A program made the position numbers and the translations under genes. Under the pieces are notes generated by a model that was not told the origin of the DNA, made no database searches, and saw only the letters and a list, made by a program, of their open reading frames with translations. This document shows, one piece after another, positions 10,223 to 19,119 of a stretch of DNA of 39,240 bases (positions within the stretch are counted from its first letter, which is position 1; each line of letters starts with the position of its first letter). Location of the stretch: positions 1 through 39,240 of the forward strand of contig CACAVZ010000011.1 in NCBI GenBank assembly GCA_902536065.1. Direction: 5' to 3'. Origin of the DNA: an uncultured Synechococcaceae cyanobacterium (GTDB lineage: Bacteria > Cyanobacteriota > Cyanobacteriia > PCC-6307 > Cyanobiaceae).

Positions 10223-10900
10223 ATGAAAATGACAAATTTTTTACCCTTAGTCGAACAATTTCATTCATTACAAGGTGAAGGTTATCACGCTGGAAAAAGT
10301 GCTTTTTTTATAAGATTAGCCGGATGCAAAGTCGGATGTTCGTGGTGCGATACCAAGAATTCATGGGACGAGAAAAAACACCCTTCTATATCAATTGAAA
10401 AAATAATAGATCGCATAAAAATTGCCAGAAAAAAAGGAGCATCTTTTTGCGTTATTACAGGTGGAGAACCTTTACAACATAACTTGGATAATTTTTGCAA
10501 AGCTATAAAAAAAATGACAATGGGAGAAGAACAAAAACCAATGAAGATTCATATTGAGACAAGTGGAGTTAATTCGATATCAGGAAGCTATGACTGGATT
10601 ACTTTATCTCCTAAAAGACACTCACCTCCAAAAAATTATTTTTTAAAAAACTGTAATGAGATCAAAATAATCATAAATGAAATAGAAGATATTGAATTTG
10701 CTATTCAAATAAAAAAAGAAACTTTAAAACAATATCAACTCTCTAAAAGCGAAGATGGCTTAAAAAAAGAAGATAAAATTTTTTATTTACAGCCAGCATG
10801 GAACAATGCGAATGGTTTTTCTCTTGCTATTGATTTCGTAAAAAATAACCCCGATTGGAAATTGAGCCTTCAAACTCACAAATACTTAAAAATAAATTGA
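10223..10900 (+). CDS. queE: 7-carboxy-7-deazaguanine synthase (radical SAM)
   Basis: Radical SAM enzyme that rearranges 6-carboxytetrahydropterin to 7-carboxy-7-deazaguanine, on the way to preQ0 and queuosine. The 225-residue protein has FHSLQGEG (residues 13-20) and the 4Fe-4S motif C35-x3-C39-x2-C42 in AGCKVGCSWCDTK, followed by VITGGEPLQH near residue 75. Although often labelled organic radical activase or NrdG-like, the SLQGEG and GCSWCDT pattern and the adjacent queC identify it as QueE. It starts 18 bp after pyrG and ends 6 bp before queC. Confidence 0.95.
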   Translation: MKMTNFLPLVEQFHSLQGEGYHAGKSAFFIRLAGCKVGCSWCDTKNSWDEKKHPSISIEKIIDRIKIARKKGASFCVITGGEPLQHNLDNFCKAIKKMTMGEEQKPMKIHIETSGVNSISGSYDWITLSPKRHSPPKNYFLKNCNEIKIIINEIEDIEFAIQIKKETLKQYQLSKSEDGLKKEDKIFYLQPAWNNANGFSLAIDFVKNNPDWKLSLQTHKYLKIN

Positions 10901-10906
10901 AATCAT

Positions 10907-11581
10907 ATGACTTTTAAAAATAAATCGATAGTAGTTTTATTATCTGGAGGTTTAGATTCTTCTACAGTTACTGGCATCGCCAAAAATTCCGAAGCTAAAA
11001 TTTTTGGCCTTTCATTTGACTACGGTCAACGTCATAAAAAAGAATTAAATTCTGCATCAATAATTGCAAAACACTTTGATATCGACGAATTTAAAATCAT
11101 TAAGCTTGACTTATCTTTATGGGGAGGCTCGTCATTAACTGATACTCAAAAAAATATTCCAATAGAAGGAGTACAAACTAATAAAATTCCTAATACTTAT
11201 GTTCCTGGGAGAAATACTATATTTATTTCCGTTGCACTAAGTTATGCCGAAGCAATAGATGCTGATTTTATAGGATTAGGAGTTAATGCACTAGATTATT
11301 CTGGTTATCCAGATTGCAGACCTGACTACATTAAAAAATTTCAAGAGTTAGCAGATTTAGCCAATAAAAGAGGAAGAGAAAATAATCCAATAAAACTTTG
11401 GACACCACTATTAGATTTAAATAAAGAGGAAATTATTAAATTAGCTTTTGATAATCATGTCCCTTTAGATAAAACATGGAGTTGTTATTCAGGTAATTCA
11501 AAACCATGCGGTAAGTGTGATAGCTGCAGAATTAGAAATGCTGCTTATGAAAAATGGCTTAATAACAATAATAAAAAATGA
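10907..11581 (+). CDS. queC: 7-cyano-7-deazaguanine (preQ0) synthase
   Basis: ATP-dependent amidotransferase/nitrile synthase converting 7-carboxy-7-deazaguanine plus ammonia to preQ0. The N-type ATP pyrophosphatase P-loop SGGLDSS is at residues 13-19, FDYGQRHKKEL follows at about 38, and PGRNTIF is near 99. The C-terminal zinc site is C-x7-C-x2-C-x2-C in SCYSGNSKPCGKCDSC. At 224 residues it has the family length. Its stop overlaps the pabB start (ATGA), so translation of queC and pabB may be coupled. Confidence 0.96.
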   Translation: MTFKNKSIVVLLSGGLDSSTVTGIAKNSEAKIFGLSFDYGQRHKKELNSASIIAKHFDIDEFKIIKLDLSLWGGSSLTDTQKNIPIEGVQTNKIPNTYVPGRNTIFISVALSYAEAIDADFIGLGVNALDYSGYPDCRPDYIKKFQELADLANKRGRENNPIKLWTPLLDLNKEEIIKLAFDNHVPLDKTWSCYSGNSKPCGKCDSCRIRNAAYEKWLNNNNKK

Positions 11582-12891
11582 AAATAAAAAAAATAATTTT
11601 AGAAAAATGGATAGATCCAGCACTGATTACGCATCATCTAACAAAAAAATTTGGAGATAAAGGATTAGCTTGGCTAGACAGCGATGGCAAAGAAAATGGG
11701 GAATGGTCAATAATAGGAATTAAACCTAAAAAAATAATCCAATCAAGAGATATCAAAAACTTAGACAAAACTAATAATCCTTTTAACAATTTAAGAAATA
11801 TTGAAAAAGGATTTTGGATCGGATGGTTAAGTTATGAAGCTGGAGTTTACATAGAACCAAAAAACCCATGGAAAAAATCTAATATGGCAACTTTATGGAT
11901 TGCATCATATGATCCAATCATTAAATGTAATCTAATAAAAAAAGAAATAATTATCGAAGGCACAAACTCGTCTGAATTGATGAATTATAAAAACATAATC
12001 AACAATATAAAAAATATCGAAGAAGAAAATATTATTAAAACAAAGTTGAATTTTGATTTTTCAAAAATAAATTTGGACGAAATGACTGAAAAATTTCAGA
12101 AAAATATTTTAAAATTGAAAAAATTAATTTCCTTAGGAGATATATTTCAAGCAAACCTAACAACTAAATGCGAAATTGAATCTTCCAAAAACTATAATCC
12201 TCTAGATATTTATTTGAAAATAAGAAGGAAATTAAGAGCTCCCTTTGGAGGAATAATAATAAATAATAATTATAAAGAGGCTGTATTATCTTCCTCGCCA
12301 GAAAGATTTTTAAAAATAGATAATAAAAATTTTGTAGAATCAAGACCTATCAAAGGAACTAGATCCAGAGATAAAGATTTAAATCAAGACGCTCTTAATG
12401 CTATCGATTTAATAACTAACGAGAAAGATAGAGCCGAAAATATTATGATTGTTGACCTAATAAGAAATGATTTAAGTAAAGTTTGCGAAACAGGAAGTAT
12501 TATGGTGCCAGAAATATTAAAACTTGAAAGTTTCTTAAAAGTTCATCATCTCACTTCAGTAATCAGAGGCAAATTAAAAAAAGATAAAAACTGGATTGAT
12601 TTACTAGAAGCTTGTTGGCCTGGGGGCTCAATAACTGGAGCACCTAAATTAAGATCATGCCAGAGGCTTTTTGAATTAGAAGAGTGTGAACGCGGACCAT
12701 ACTGTGGCTCATTTTTGAAGCTTGACTGGAATGGCGAGTTTGACAGCAATATACTAATAAGATCATTTTTGATTAAAGACAAAAAAATCAATATATATGC
12801 TGGTTGCGGGATAGTTATTGACTCAAACCCTGAAGAGGAAACTGATGAACTCAAGTGGAAACTTTTACCGTTAATTGATTCATTAAAATGA
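11578..12891 (+). CDS. pabB: Aminodeoxychorismate synthase component I (PabB-like)
   Basis: Chorismate-utilising enzyme expected to form 4-amino-4-deoxychorismate with a glutamine amidotransferase partner. Of 437 residues, the C-terminal two thirds is the chorismate-binding domain: GDIFQANLT, then PIKGT at residues 257-261, ENIMIVDLIRNDL, and PGGSITGAPK near 350. The Lys in PIKGT (residue 259) is the PabB hallmark; anthranilate synthase TrpE has Ala there. This separates it from TrpE by sequence alone. It overlaps queC and pabC by 4 bases on each side, and pabC encodes the next step. No PabA glutaminase is fused here. Confidence 0.92.
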   Translation: MKIKKIILEKWIDPALITHHLTKKFGDKGLAWLDSDGKENGEWSIIGIKPKKIIQSRDIKNLDKTNNPFNNLRNIEKGFWIGWLSYEAGVYIEPKNPWKKSNMATLWIASYDPIIKCNLIKKEIIIEGTNSSELMNYKNIINNIKNIEEENIIKTKLNFDFSKINLDEMTEKFQKNILKLKKLISLGDIFQANLTTKCEIESSKNYNPLDIYLKIRRKLRAPFGGIIINNNYKEAVLSSSPERFLKIDNKNFVESRPIKGTRSRDKDLNQDALNAIDLITNEKDRAENIMIVDLIRNDLSKVCETGSIMVPEILKLESFLKVHHLTSVIRGKLKKDKNWIDLLEACWPGGSITGAPKLRSCQRLFELEECERGPYCGSFLKLDWNGEFDSNILIRSFLIKDKKINIYAGCGIVIDSNPEEETDELKWKLLPLIDSLK

Positions 12892-13715
12892 TTGAAACAT
12901 TAGGCTGGCACAAGGATCAATGGTTGGATATTGATAGAATATTTATTGCTGCTAATAATAGAGGATTAAAATTTGCTGATGGTATATTTGAAACCATTTT
13001 GATAAAAGAAAACAAACCTATTCTTTTTGATGAACATCTGAAAAGATTAGAAAAAAGTAGCAAAATTTTAAATATTAATCTCAAAATAAATAAATTAACT
13101 TTGAGACAACTTATTCAGGATGGCATTAAAAAGTTATCGCTTAAGAATGATCAATTTGCTTCAGTAAGAATAAACTATAGTCGAGGAACTAATGAAGGTC
13201 GAACACTAAAAATTGATAGCACCACAGAGACAAAAGATTTGGATAATTTATGGCTTGAGTTCTATAGAATCAAACCAAATTTTAATCCGATAAGCGTTTG
13301 CATTAGTCAAACGGAAAAAATAAATGAATTCAGTCTCATAAGTAAATGCAAAACATTTTCATATAATCAGGCAATACAAGTTTTGACAGAAGCTAATGAA
13401 AAATCATTTGATGATTCTATCCTTTTGAATACGTCAGGTGAACTTTGTTGTGGAAGTACATTTAATCTTCTAATTAAAAGAAATAATCAATGGATAACTC
13501 CTAGAAAAGAGAGCGGCTGTTTAGAAGGGATTATGGTTTCTGAGGCTTTAAAATTGAAAATTGTAAAAGAAGAATTAATTCCTCCAGAATTTCAAAATGA
13601 TGACATAATAATTGCAATTAATAGCTTATCTTGCAGACAAATTAATCAAATTAATGATTTAAAGCTTAAACCTAAATTCGATCCAATTTACTTTTGGGAT
13701 TTATTATATAGTTGA
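12888..13715 (+). CDS. pabC: Class IV aminotransferase, probable aminodeoxychorismate lyase (PabC-like)
   Basis: PLP enzyme of fold type IV (BCAT/D-amino-acid aminotransferase/PabC family). The 275 residues include NRGLKFADGIFETI (24-37), a candidate PLP lysine at 155 in KCKTFSYNQAI, and the phosphate-binding region SGELCCGSTFNLL followed by GCLEGIM. The start overlaps the pabB stop (ATGA). That position makes PabC, which forms p-aminobenzoate and pyruvate, the best call. A D-amino-acid or branched-chain aminotransferase is the main alternative. Its last 28 bases overlap the convergent cobA gene. Confidence 0.86.
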   Translation: MIETLGWHKDQWLDIDRIFIAANNRGLKFADGIFETILIKENKPILFDEHLKRLEKSSKILNINLKINKLTLRQLIQDGIKKLSLKNDQFASVRINYSRGTNEGRTLKIDSTTETKDLDNLWLEFYRIKPNFNPISVCISQTEKINEFSLISKCKTFSYNQAIQVLTEANEKSFDDSILLNTSGELCCGSTFNLLIKRNNQWITPRKESGCLEGIMVSEALKLKIVKEELIPPEFQNDDIIIAINSLSCRQINQINDLKLKPKFDPIYFWDLLYS

Positions 13716-14503
13716 ACTTTATTAATATCTGGTAAATAGGCATCAGATACTTTAGTTATATTGTTATTAACCTTAAATTCAACAATTTTTCCAATAATGA
13801 TGATTGATGGAGCTAAAAATTCTTTATTTTTGATTTTTTCTGGAAGATTATCTAATTTCTCAATCAAACATTTTTGATTTTTTAAAGTAGCTTCTTGAAT
13901 AACAGCGCATTTAGTACGCCTATCTAAACCACCTAGAATTAATTCTTCAACAATAAATTCAATATTTTTTATACCCATATAAATTACTAAGCTATCTGAT
14001 GATTTTGCTAAATCTCTCCAATTCACTGTCTTTTTTTCATTATCTACTCGCTCATGTCCAGTGACAAAAGTTACGGAACTCGCAGCATCTCTATGAGTTA
14101 GTGGAATCCCAAAATATGTAGGGGCAGCTATCCCAGAAGTAATACCAGGAACGATTTCAACTGAAATTCCATTTTTTTCTAAAATCGATATCTCTTCACC
14201 ACCTCTAGAAAAAACGAATGGATCTCCCCCTTTTAGCCTTACAACATTTTTGCCTTCTTTTGCTAATTTCAAAATAAGATCATTAGTTTCAGCCTGAGGT
14301 ACAGAACACTTCCCAGCTCTTTTTCCTACATGGAAAATTTCTGTATTTTTTCCTGCCTCTTTTGTTATTTCATCAGGGATTAAAGCATCATGAACCAATG
14401 CATCACAATTTTTTATTAGGCGTAAAGCTTTTAGAGTTAAAAGCTCAGGGTCACCAGGACCTGCTCCAACTAAATAAACAATGCCGGGCACAATAATCTC
14501 CAT
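13688..14503 (-). CDS. cobA: Uroporphyrinogen-III C-methyltransferase (SUMT)
   Basis: SAM-dependent methyltransferase making precorrin-2 from uroporphyrinogen III, the entry to sirohaem and cobalamin. The 271-residue protein (ATG at 14503; a TTG at 14509 would add two residues) shows all class signatures: YLVGAGPGDPELLTLKA near the N terminus, VVRLKGGDPFVFSRGGEE near residues 85-102, and GITSGIAAPTYFGIPLTHRD near 120-140. It is a single-domain SUMT without fused CysG or HemD modules. It is divergent from the MFS gene with only 45 bp between starts, and convergent and overlapping with pabC. Confidence 0.95.
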   Translation of the reverse strand: MEIIVPGIVYLVGAGPGDPELLTLKALRLIKNCDALVHDALIPDEITKEAGKNTEIFHVGKRAGKCSVPQAETNDLILKLAKEGKNVVRLKGGDPFVFSRGGEEISILEKNGISVEIVPGITSGIAAPTYFGIPLTHRDAASSVTFVTGHERVDNEKKTVNWRDLAKSSDSLVIYMGIKNIEFIVEELILGGLDRRTKCAVIQEATLKNQKCLIEKLDNLPEKIKNKEFLAPSIIIIGKIVEFKVNNNITKVSDAYLPDINKVQLYNKSQK

Positions 14504-14534
14504 TAACAAGTATGGTAGTAAAAGTTAATTGCAA

Positions 14535-14540
14535 AGAAGG
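14535..14540 (+). promoter_or_regulatory. Ribosome binding site AGAAGG for the GTG-started MFS gene
   Basis: AGAAGG lies 8 bases before the GTG at 14549. It supports GTG as the start; no in-frame ATG lies nearby upstream. Confidence 0.6.
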
Positions 14541-14548
14541 TAAATATC

Positions 14549-15817
14549 GTGAAAGAAAGTTTATTAAAACCAAATAAAAAATTTACTCTCCTCAGTGCGT
14601 TTATCACTCTTCTAAATGATCGTTTAAGTGAAAGTATACTGTTACCCATATTACCCTCTTTTGTTTTACTTTTTGACTCTAAAGCAAGTACATATGGTTT
14701 ATTATCATGCACTTACCAATTAGCTCAATTTACAGCTTCTCCTCTTATAGGACTTATGAGTGATAGATATGGAAGAAGGCCTGTCACTCTTTTTTGTATT
14801 ACTGGTTCAGTAATAGGAATATCAATATTATCTTTTACAGTTCTTTTTAATTGGTCAAATTCAATAGCCACTATCCCGTTATTTTTATTATTTTTAGCGA
14901 GACTTATTGACGGTTTAAGTGGGGGGACTGCAGCTACTGCAACAACAATTCTTGCAGATATTTCAAGCCCTGAAAAAAGAGCAAAAACATTTGGTCTTAT
15001 TGGTGTAGCTTTTGGTTTAAGTTTTTTCTTAGGTAATATTTTTGTTGTAATTTTCGCAAGAAATACAAATAATAATTTTATTATTCCAGTTCTGATAGCC
15101 TCAATCATTCCAATAATAAATTTTCTCCTTGTATTTTTTTACTTACCAGAAACCAAGCCTAATAGTGAAATAAATAAATCAAAAACTGCTTTAAAAAACC
15201 CTTTAAAAGCTCTATTTACAGTTTTCAAAGAAGAGAAGATTAAAAAATTATCATTAGCTTTTTTTATTTACTTTATTGCTTTTACTGGATTGACTAATAT
15301 CCTTATATTTTTCCTACAAGAGTCTTTAAACTGGACGACCAAAGCATCAAGCGGAACTCTTGTTGTAGTAGGAATCATTGCGATTCTCGTTCAGGGAGGA
15401 TTAATTGGACCTTTGGTAAAGCAATTTGGGGAAATGCGATTAACACTTATCGGCTCAGGCTTTATTCTTGTGGCATGTGCCCTTTTAATAACTGCTCCAA
15501 AAGAAAATGCGACAATTAATATTTACTCAGCTGTTTCTTTTTTAGCCGTTGGGGCAGGATTAATTACGCCAACGTTAAGAGCACTAATATCAAAGAAATT
15601 AGACGTTGATAAACAAGGCTCAATTCTAAGTAACCTTCAGGGTCTCCAAAGTCTGGGAGGAGTTTTAGGGATTGCAATGGCCGGAAAAGTTTATGATAGT
15701 TTTGGTCCTAAATCACCTTTTATAGCTGGTTCCGTTATCTTACTTTTCATGATATACCTTATTGCAGAGGGTAAAAATAATAATTCTTTTTACAATCAAA
15801 AATCAAAAGTATCCTAA
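14549..15817 (+). CDS. MFS transporter, TetA/multidrug-efflux-like
   Basis: Twelve-helix major facilitator protein of 422 residues in the inner membrane. The motif A loop between helices 2 and 3 is clear: GLMSDRYGRRPVT at residues 68-80. FLARLIDGLSGGTAATATTILADIS in helix 4/5 resembles the drug:H+ antiporter (DHA1/TetA) pattern. The start is GTG at 14549, supported by the AGAAGG upstream. The stop shares one base with the ppk1 start (TAATG). The substrate cannot be deduced; the neighbours cobA and ppk1 give no strong hint. Export of a small organic molecule by proton exchange is the family-based guess. Confidence 0.9.
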   Translation: MKESLLKPNKKFTLLSAFITLLNDRLSESILLPILPSFVLLFDSKASTYGLLSCTYQLAQFTASPLIGLMSDRYGRRPVTLFCITGSVIGISILSFTVLFNWSNSIATIPLFLLFLARLIDGLSGGTAATATTILADISSPEKRAKTFGLIGVAFGLSFFLGNIFVVIFARNTNNNFIIPVLIASIIPIINFLLVFFYLPETKPNSEINKSKTALKNPLKALFTVFKEEKIKKLSLAFFIYFIAFTGLTNILIFFLQESLNWTTKASSGTLVVVGIIAILVQGGLIGPLVKQFGEMRLTLIGSGFILVACALLITAPKENATINIYSAVSFLAVGAGLITPTLRALISKKLDVDKQGSILSNLQGLQSLGGVLGIAMAGKVYDSFGPKSPFIAGSVILLFMIYLIAEGKNNNSFYNQKSKVS

Positions 15818-17898
15818 TGAAAAGCCAAGCTGATGTTTTTATTAATAGAGAATTAAGTTGGATTGAATTCAATAAAAGAGTACTACTAACTGGAATGGAA
15901 AAGGAGTACAAAATCCTAGATAAAGTAAAATTTTGTTCAATTTTTAGTAATAATCTAGATGAATTTTTTATGGTAAGGGTAGCTTCGTTAAAGGCTCAAG
16001 TTGAAGCAGGAATTAATAAAAAAAGTATTGATGGATTAACACCTAAAGAGCAATTAACAAAAATCAACAAAGAGGTAAAAAAATTAATTAGTCTTCAAGA
16101 AAACTATGTAAATAACGAATTGAGAAATGATTTAAAAGAAAAAGGTATAATTTTAAAAAAATATAAGGAACTTACTGAAAATCAAAAAAATTGGTGTGAT
16201 AATTTCTTTTCTTCATCTATTTTCCCTTTATTAACTCCATTAGTTGTTGATCCAGCACATCCATTTCCTTTTATAAGTAATTTAAGTCTAAATTTAGCAG
16301 CTTTAATAAAGGATGGAGAAAATTCTAAAGATCAGTTTGTCAGAGTAAAAATACCAACAAAAAATATAAATAGATTTATACAAATTCCTAATGAAATTAT
16401 TCGACATAGTGACGAAAGTTCCCACGTTTTCATAACTGTTGAAGATTTAATTGGGAATAATATAAATACTTTATTTAACGGAATGGAATGTATAAATTAC
16501 TCATTTTTTAGAGTGACAAGAGATGCAGATTTGGAATTAAAAGAACTTGAAGCTGATGATCTTCTTTTAGCAGTTGAACAAAGTTTGCAAAAAAGAAGAT
16601 TAGGTGGAGACGTCGTTAGGTTAGAAGTTGAATCGAATATGCCAGAAAATATTCTAAAATTACTTATTGGAAGTATCTCAATACAAGAAGAATATATTTA
16701 CTTCTGTAAAAGTTTATTGAGCCTGGACGATTTAAATCAGCTTACAAAAATTAATAGAGATGATTTAAAAGAGAATCTACTAATTGGGAAAACTCATCCA
16801 CAATTAAAAAATTTAGATTTGTCCTCAAGCAAAAACCTCGATTCTATTTTTAAGATACTTAGGAAAAAAAATATTCTGCTGCATCATCCTTACGATTTAT
16901 TTAAAACTTCAGTAGAAGAATTTATAAACAAAGCAGCTGATGATCCACTTGTAATGGCTATAAAAATTACTTTATATAGAGTTTCCAATGATTCTCCTAT
17001 TATCGCAGCGCTAATGAGAGCTGCAGAAAATGGGAAAGAAGTAATGACTCTTGTTGAACTAAAAGCAAGATTTGATGAAGACAATAATATTCAATGGGCA
17101 AAACAACTTGAACAAGCTGGGATTCATGTTGTCTATGGAATTATAGGATTTAAAACACATACCAAAATAGCTTTAATAGTTAGAAAAGAAAAAGGCCGAT
17201 TAAGGAATTATTTTCATATTGGAACTGGAAATTATAACTCTAATACTTCAAGGTTTTATACGGATTTAGGATTACTTTCAACAGATCCTGAAATTGCATC
17301 AGATTTACTTGAGTTATTTAATTACTTATCAGGTTTTTCTAAACAAAAAAGTTATCAAAAATTATTAGTTTCTCCTTCTTCGATGAGAGAGAGTTTTATA
17401 TTTCTAATAAATAGAGAAATTAAAAATGCAAAAGAAGGTAAAAAAGCTGAAATAATTGCAAAAATGAATTCTTTAGTTGACCCAGAAATAATTAAACTTC
17501 TTTATTTAGCTTCTAACTCAGGAGTAAAAATTAATCTTATCGTAAGAGGTATTTGTTGCTTATATCCCCAAAGAAAAAACTTAAGTGAAAATATTAAAGT
17601 CAAAAGCATTATTGGGCATTTTCTAGAACACTCAAGAATTTTTTGGTTTTGTAATAACAATGATAATGAAGTTTTTATTGGGAGCGCAGATTGGATGAGA
17701 AGAAACCTTGATAGAAGAATAGAAGCTATTACTCCTATAGAAGATGATGAATTAAAATCTAAAATATACTCACTTTTACAAACCTACATTAGAGATGATT
17801 ACTTTTCTTGGATAATGAAGGAAGATGGTTCTTATTTGAAATATGAATTAGAATCATCGCATAATCGATCGCAAATTGACTTAATAAAAAAATATTGA
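15817..17898 (+). CDS. ppk1: Polyphosphate kinase 1
   Basis: Makes polyphosphate from ATP reversibly; relevant to phosphate storage in a phosphate-poor ocean. The 693-residue protein has the N domain FINRELSWIEFNKRVL (8-23), FSNNLDEFFMVRVA, and PLLTPLVVDPAHPFPFISNLS. The catalytic C1/C2 domains have LVELKARFDEDNN, the phospho-accepting-His region with GFKTHTKIAL near residue 447, FHIGTGNYN near 467, and EHSRIFWF near 605. Length is typical of bacterial PPK1 (about 690). It overlaps the MFS gene by one base and is followed by the 196-bp sigma-factor leader. Confidence 0.97.
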   Translation: MKSQADVFINRELSWIEFNKRVLLTGMEKEYKILDKVKFCSIFSNNLDEFFMVRVASLKAQVEAGINKKSIDGLTPKEQLTKINKEVKKLISLQENYVNNELRNDLKEKGIILKKYKELTENQKNWCDNFFSSSIFPLLTPLVVDPAHPFPFISNLSLNLAALIKDGENSKDQFVRVKIPTKNINRFIQIPNEIIRHSDESSHVFITVEDLIGNNINTLFNGMECINYSFFRVTRDADLELKELEADDLLLAVEQSLQKRRLGGDVVRLEVESNMPENILKLLIGSISIQEEYIYFCKSLLSLDDLNQLTKINRDDLKENLLIGKTHPQLKNLDLSSSKNLDSIFKILRKKNILLHHPYDLFKTSVEEFINKAADDPLVMAIKITLYRVSNDSPIIAALMRAAENGKEVMTLVELKARFDEDNNIQWAKQLEQAGIHVVYGIIGFKTHTKIALIVRKEKGRLRNYFHIGTGNYNSNTSRFYTDLGLLSTDPEIASDLLELFNYLSGFSKQKSYQKLLVSPSSMRESFIFLINREIKNAKEGKKAEIIAKMNSLVDPEIIKLLYLASNSGVKINLIVRGICCLYPQRKNLSENIKVKSIIGHFLEHSRIFWFCNNNDNEVFIGSADWMRRNLDRRIEAITPIEDDELKSKIYSLLQTYIRDDYFSWIMKEDGSYLKYELESSHNRSQIDLIKKY

Positions 17899-17990
17899 TT
17901 TTTATAACATTTTAAAAAAAACTTAATATTTTAAATTTTTTTTTATTTTTGTAAAAACCTTTCATATCAATAGATTTCGAGATATTAAGT

Positions 17991-18008
17991 CAAAAAAAGA
18001 TTTTTTTG
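17991..18008. repeat. A/T inverted repeat in the ppk1-sigma intergenic region
   Basis: CAAAAAAA and TTTTTTTG form perfect 8-base arms with GA between them, midway in the 196-bp gap. It could be a protein-binding site, a bent-DNA element or a weak ppk1 terminator. The two-base loop makes a stable RNA hairpin unlikely unless the inner pairs open. Confidence 0.35.
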
Positions 18009-18080
18009 TCTTTAAAGTTTCAACGTAAAAGTAGTTTTTATTTCAATTTCAGTGCTAGCTTTTTAAAAAATCCATTATTT

Positions 18081-18086
18081 AGGAGG
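18081..18086 (+). promoter_or_regulatory. Ribosome binding site AGGAGG for the sigma factor gene
   Basis: A perfect AGGAGG lies 8 bases before the ATG at 18095 and 5 bases before the GTG at 18092. The spacing favours the ATG. It is one of the strongest SD sequences in the window, suggesting efficient translation of the sigma factor. Confidence 0.75.
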
Positions 18087-18094
18087 CCAGGGTG

Positions 18095-19114
18095 ATGGGG
18101 ATCCCTCTGGAATCTGCAAAGAGCTCTTCAGAAAATAATTTTGATGAGCCAAGATTACCAAACACTGCGGGAAAATCTCGCAAATCGAAATCCAGTCTAA
18201 CTGCAAAACAAAGCCAAAAAAAATCTGGAAGACTCGCTTCAGATTCTATTGGCTATTACTTAAGTAGCATTGGTAGGGTACCTCTTTTGACTCCAGCAGA
18301 GGAAATAGAGTTAGCTCATCATGTTCAGAACATGAAAAAGTTGTTACAAATTCCTGAAACTGATAGAACGCAACGAAATCTTTATCAAATTAAGATTGGC
18401 AAAAGAGCTAGAGATAGAATGATGGCAGCTAATCTAAGACTAGTTGTTTCCGTAGCCAAAAAATACCAAAACCAAGGGCTTGAATTATTAGATCTTGTCC
18501 AAGAAGGTGCTATTGGTCTTGAAAGAGCTGTAGATAAATTTGATCCCGCTATGGGATATAAATTCTCAACTTATGCTTATTGGTGGATTAGGCAAGGAAT
18601 GACAAGGGCTATTGATAATAGTGCAAGAACAATCCGATTACCTATTCACATAAGTGAAAAACTATCCAAAATGAGAAGAGTCTCTAGAGAATTATCACAT
18701 AAATTTGGTAGACAGCCTACCAGATTAGAAATGGCAACTGAGATGGGAATCGATCAAAAAGATTTAGAAGATTTAATTTCGCAAAGTGCTCCTTGCGCCT
18801 CCCTTGATGCTCATGCTAGAGGAGAAGAAGACAGAAGTACACTTGGTGAACTAATACCTGATCCAAACTGTGAAGAGCCTATGGAGGGTATGGATAGAAC
18901 AATTCAAAAAGAGCATTTAGGAACCTGGCTTTCTCAATTAAATGAACGAGAACAAAAAATCATGAAACTCAGATTTGGCCTAGATGGAGAAGAACCATTA
19001 ACACTTGCAGAAATAGGAAGACAAATTAATGTTTCAAGAGAAAGAGTAAGGCAACTAGAAGCTAAAGCAATATTAAAACTTAGAGTAATGACAACTCATC
19101 AAAAAGCAGCTTAA
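18095..19114 (+). CDS. RpoD-like sigma-70 factor, probably group 2
   Basis: A 339-residue sigma-70 protein directing RNA polymerase. After a basic, Ser/Lys-rich N-terminal stretch (about 1-50), region 1.2 reads SIGYYLSSIGRVPLLTPAEE. Region 2 has LRLVVSVAKKYQNQG, LLDLVQEGAIGLERAVDKFD and FSTYAYWWIRQGMTRAI. Region 3 has LSRELSHKFGRQPT-like sequence, and region 4 has LTLAEIGRQINVSRERVRQLEAKAI. The principal sigma factor of cyanobacteria usually has a longer acidic N terminus, so this short protein is probably one of the alternative group 2 factors, which often answer to light, circadian or nutrient signals. The AGGAGG spacing supports ATG 18095 over GTG 18092. It sits in its own transcription unit with a 196-bp leader. 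Confidence 0.93.
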   Translation: MGIPLESAKSSSENNFDEPRLPNTAGKSRKSKSSLTAKQSQKKSGRLASDSIGYYLSSIGRVPLLTPAEEIELAHHVQNMKKLLQIPETDRTQRNLYQIKIGKRARDRMMAANLRLVVSVAKKYQNQGLELLDLVQEGAIGLERAVDKFDPAMGYKFSTYAYWWIRQGMTRAIDNSARTIRLPIHISEKLSKMRRVSRELSHKFGRQPTRLEMATEMGIDQKDLEDLISQSAPCASLDAHARGEEDRSTLGELIPDPNCEEPMEGMDRTIQKEHLGTWLSQLNEREQKIMKLRFGLDGEEPLTLAEIGRQINVSRERVRQLEAKAILKLRVMTTHQKAA

Positions 19115-19119
19115 AAAAA

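Noticed and set aside
10223-10900. Ribonucleotide reductase activase (NrdG) label
   Set aside because: The SLQGEG and GCSWCDT signatures and adjacent queC identify QueE instead.
11578-12891. Anthranilate synthase (TrpE)
   Set aside because: PIKGT with Lys rather than PIAGT, and the adjacent PabC-like gene, favour PabB.
17991-18008. Intrinsic terminator for ppk1
   Set aside because: A two-base loop and all-A/T stem make a stable terminator hairpin doubtful; kept only as an inverted repeat.
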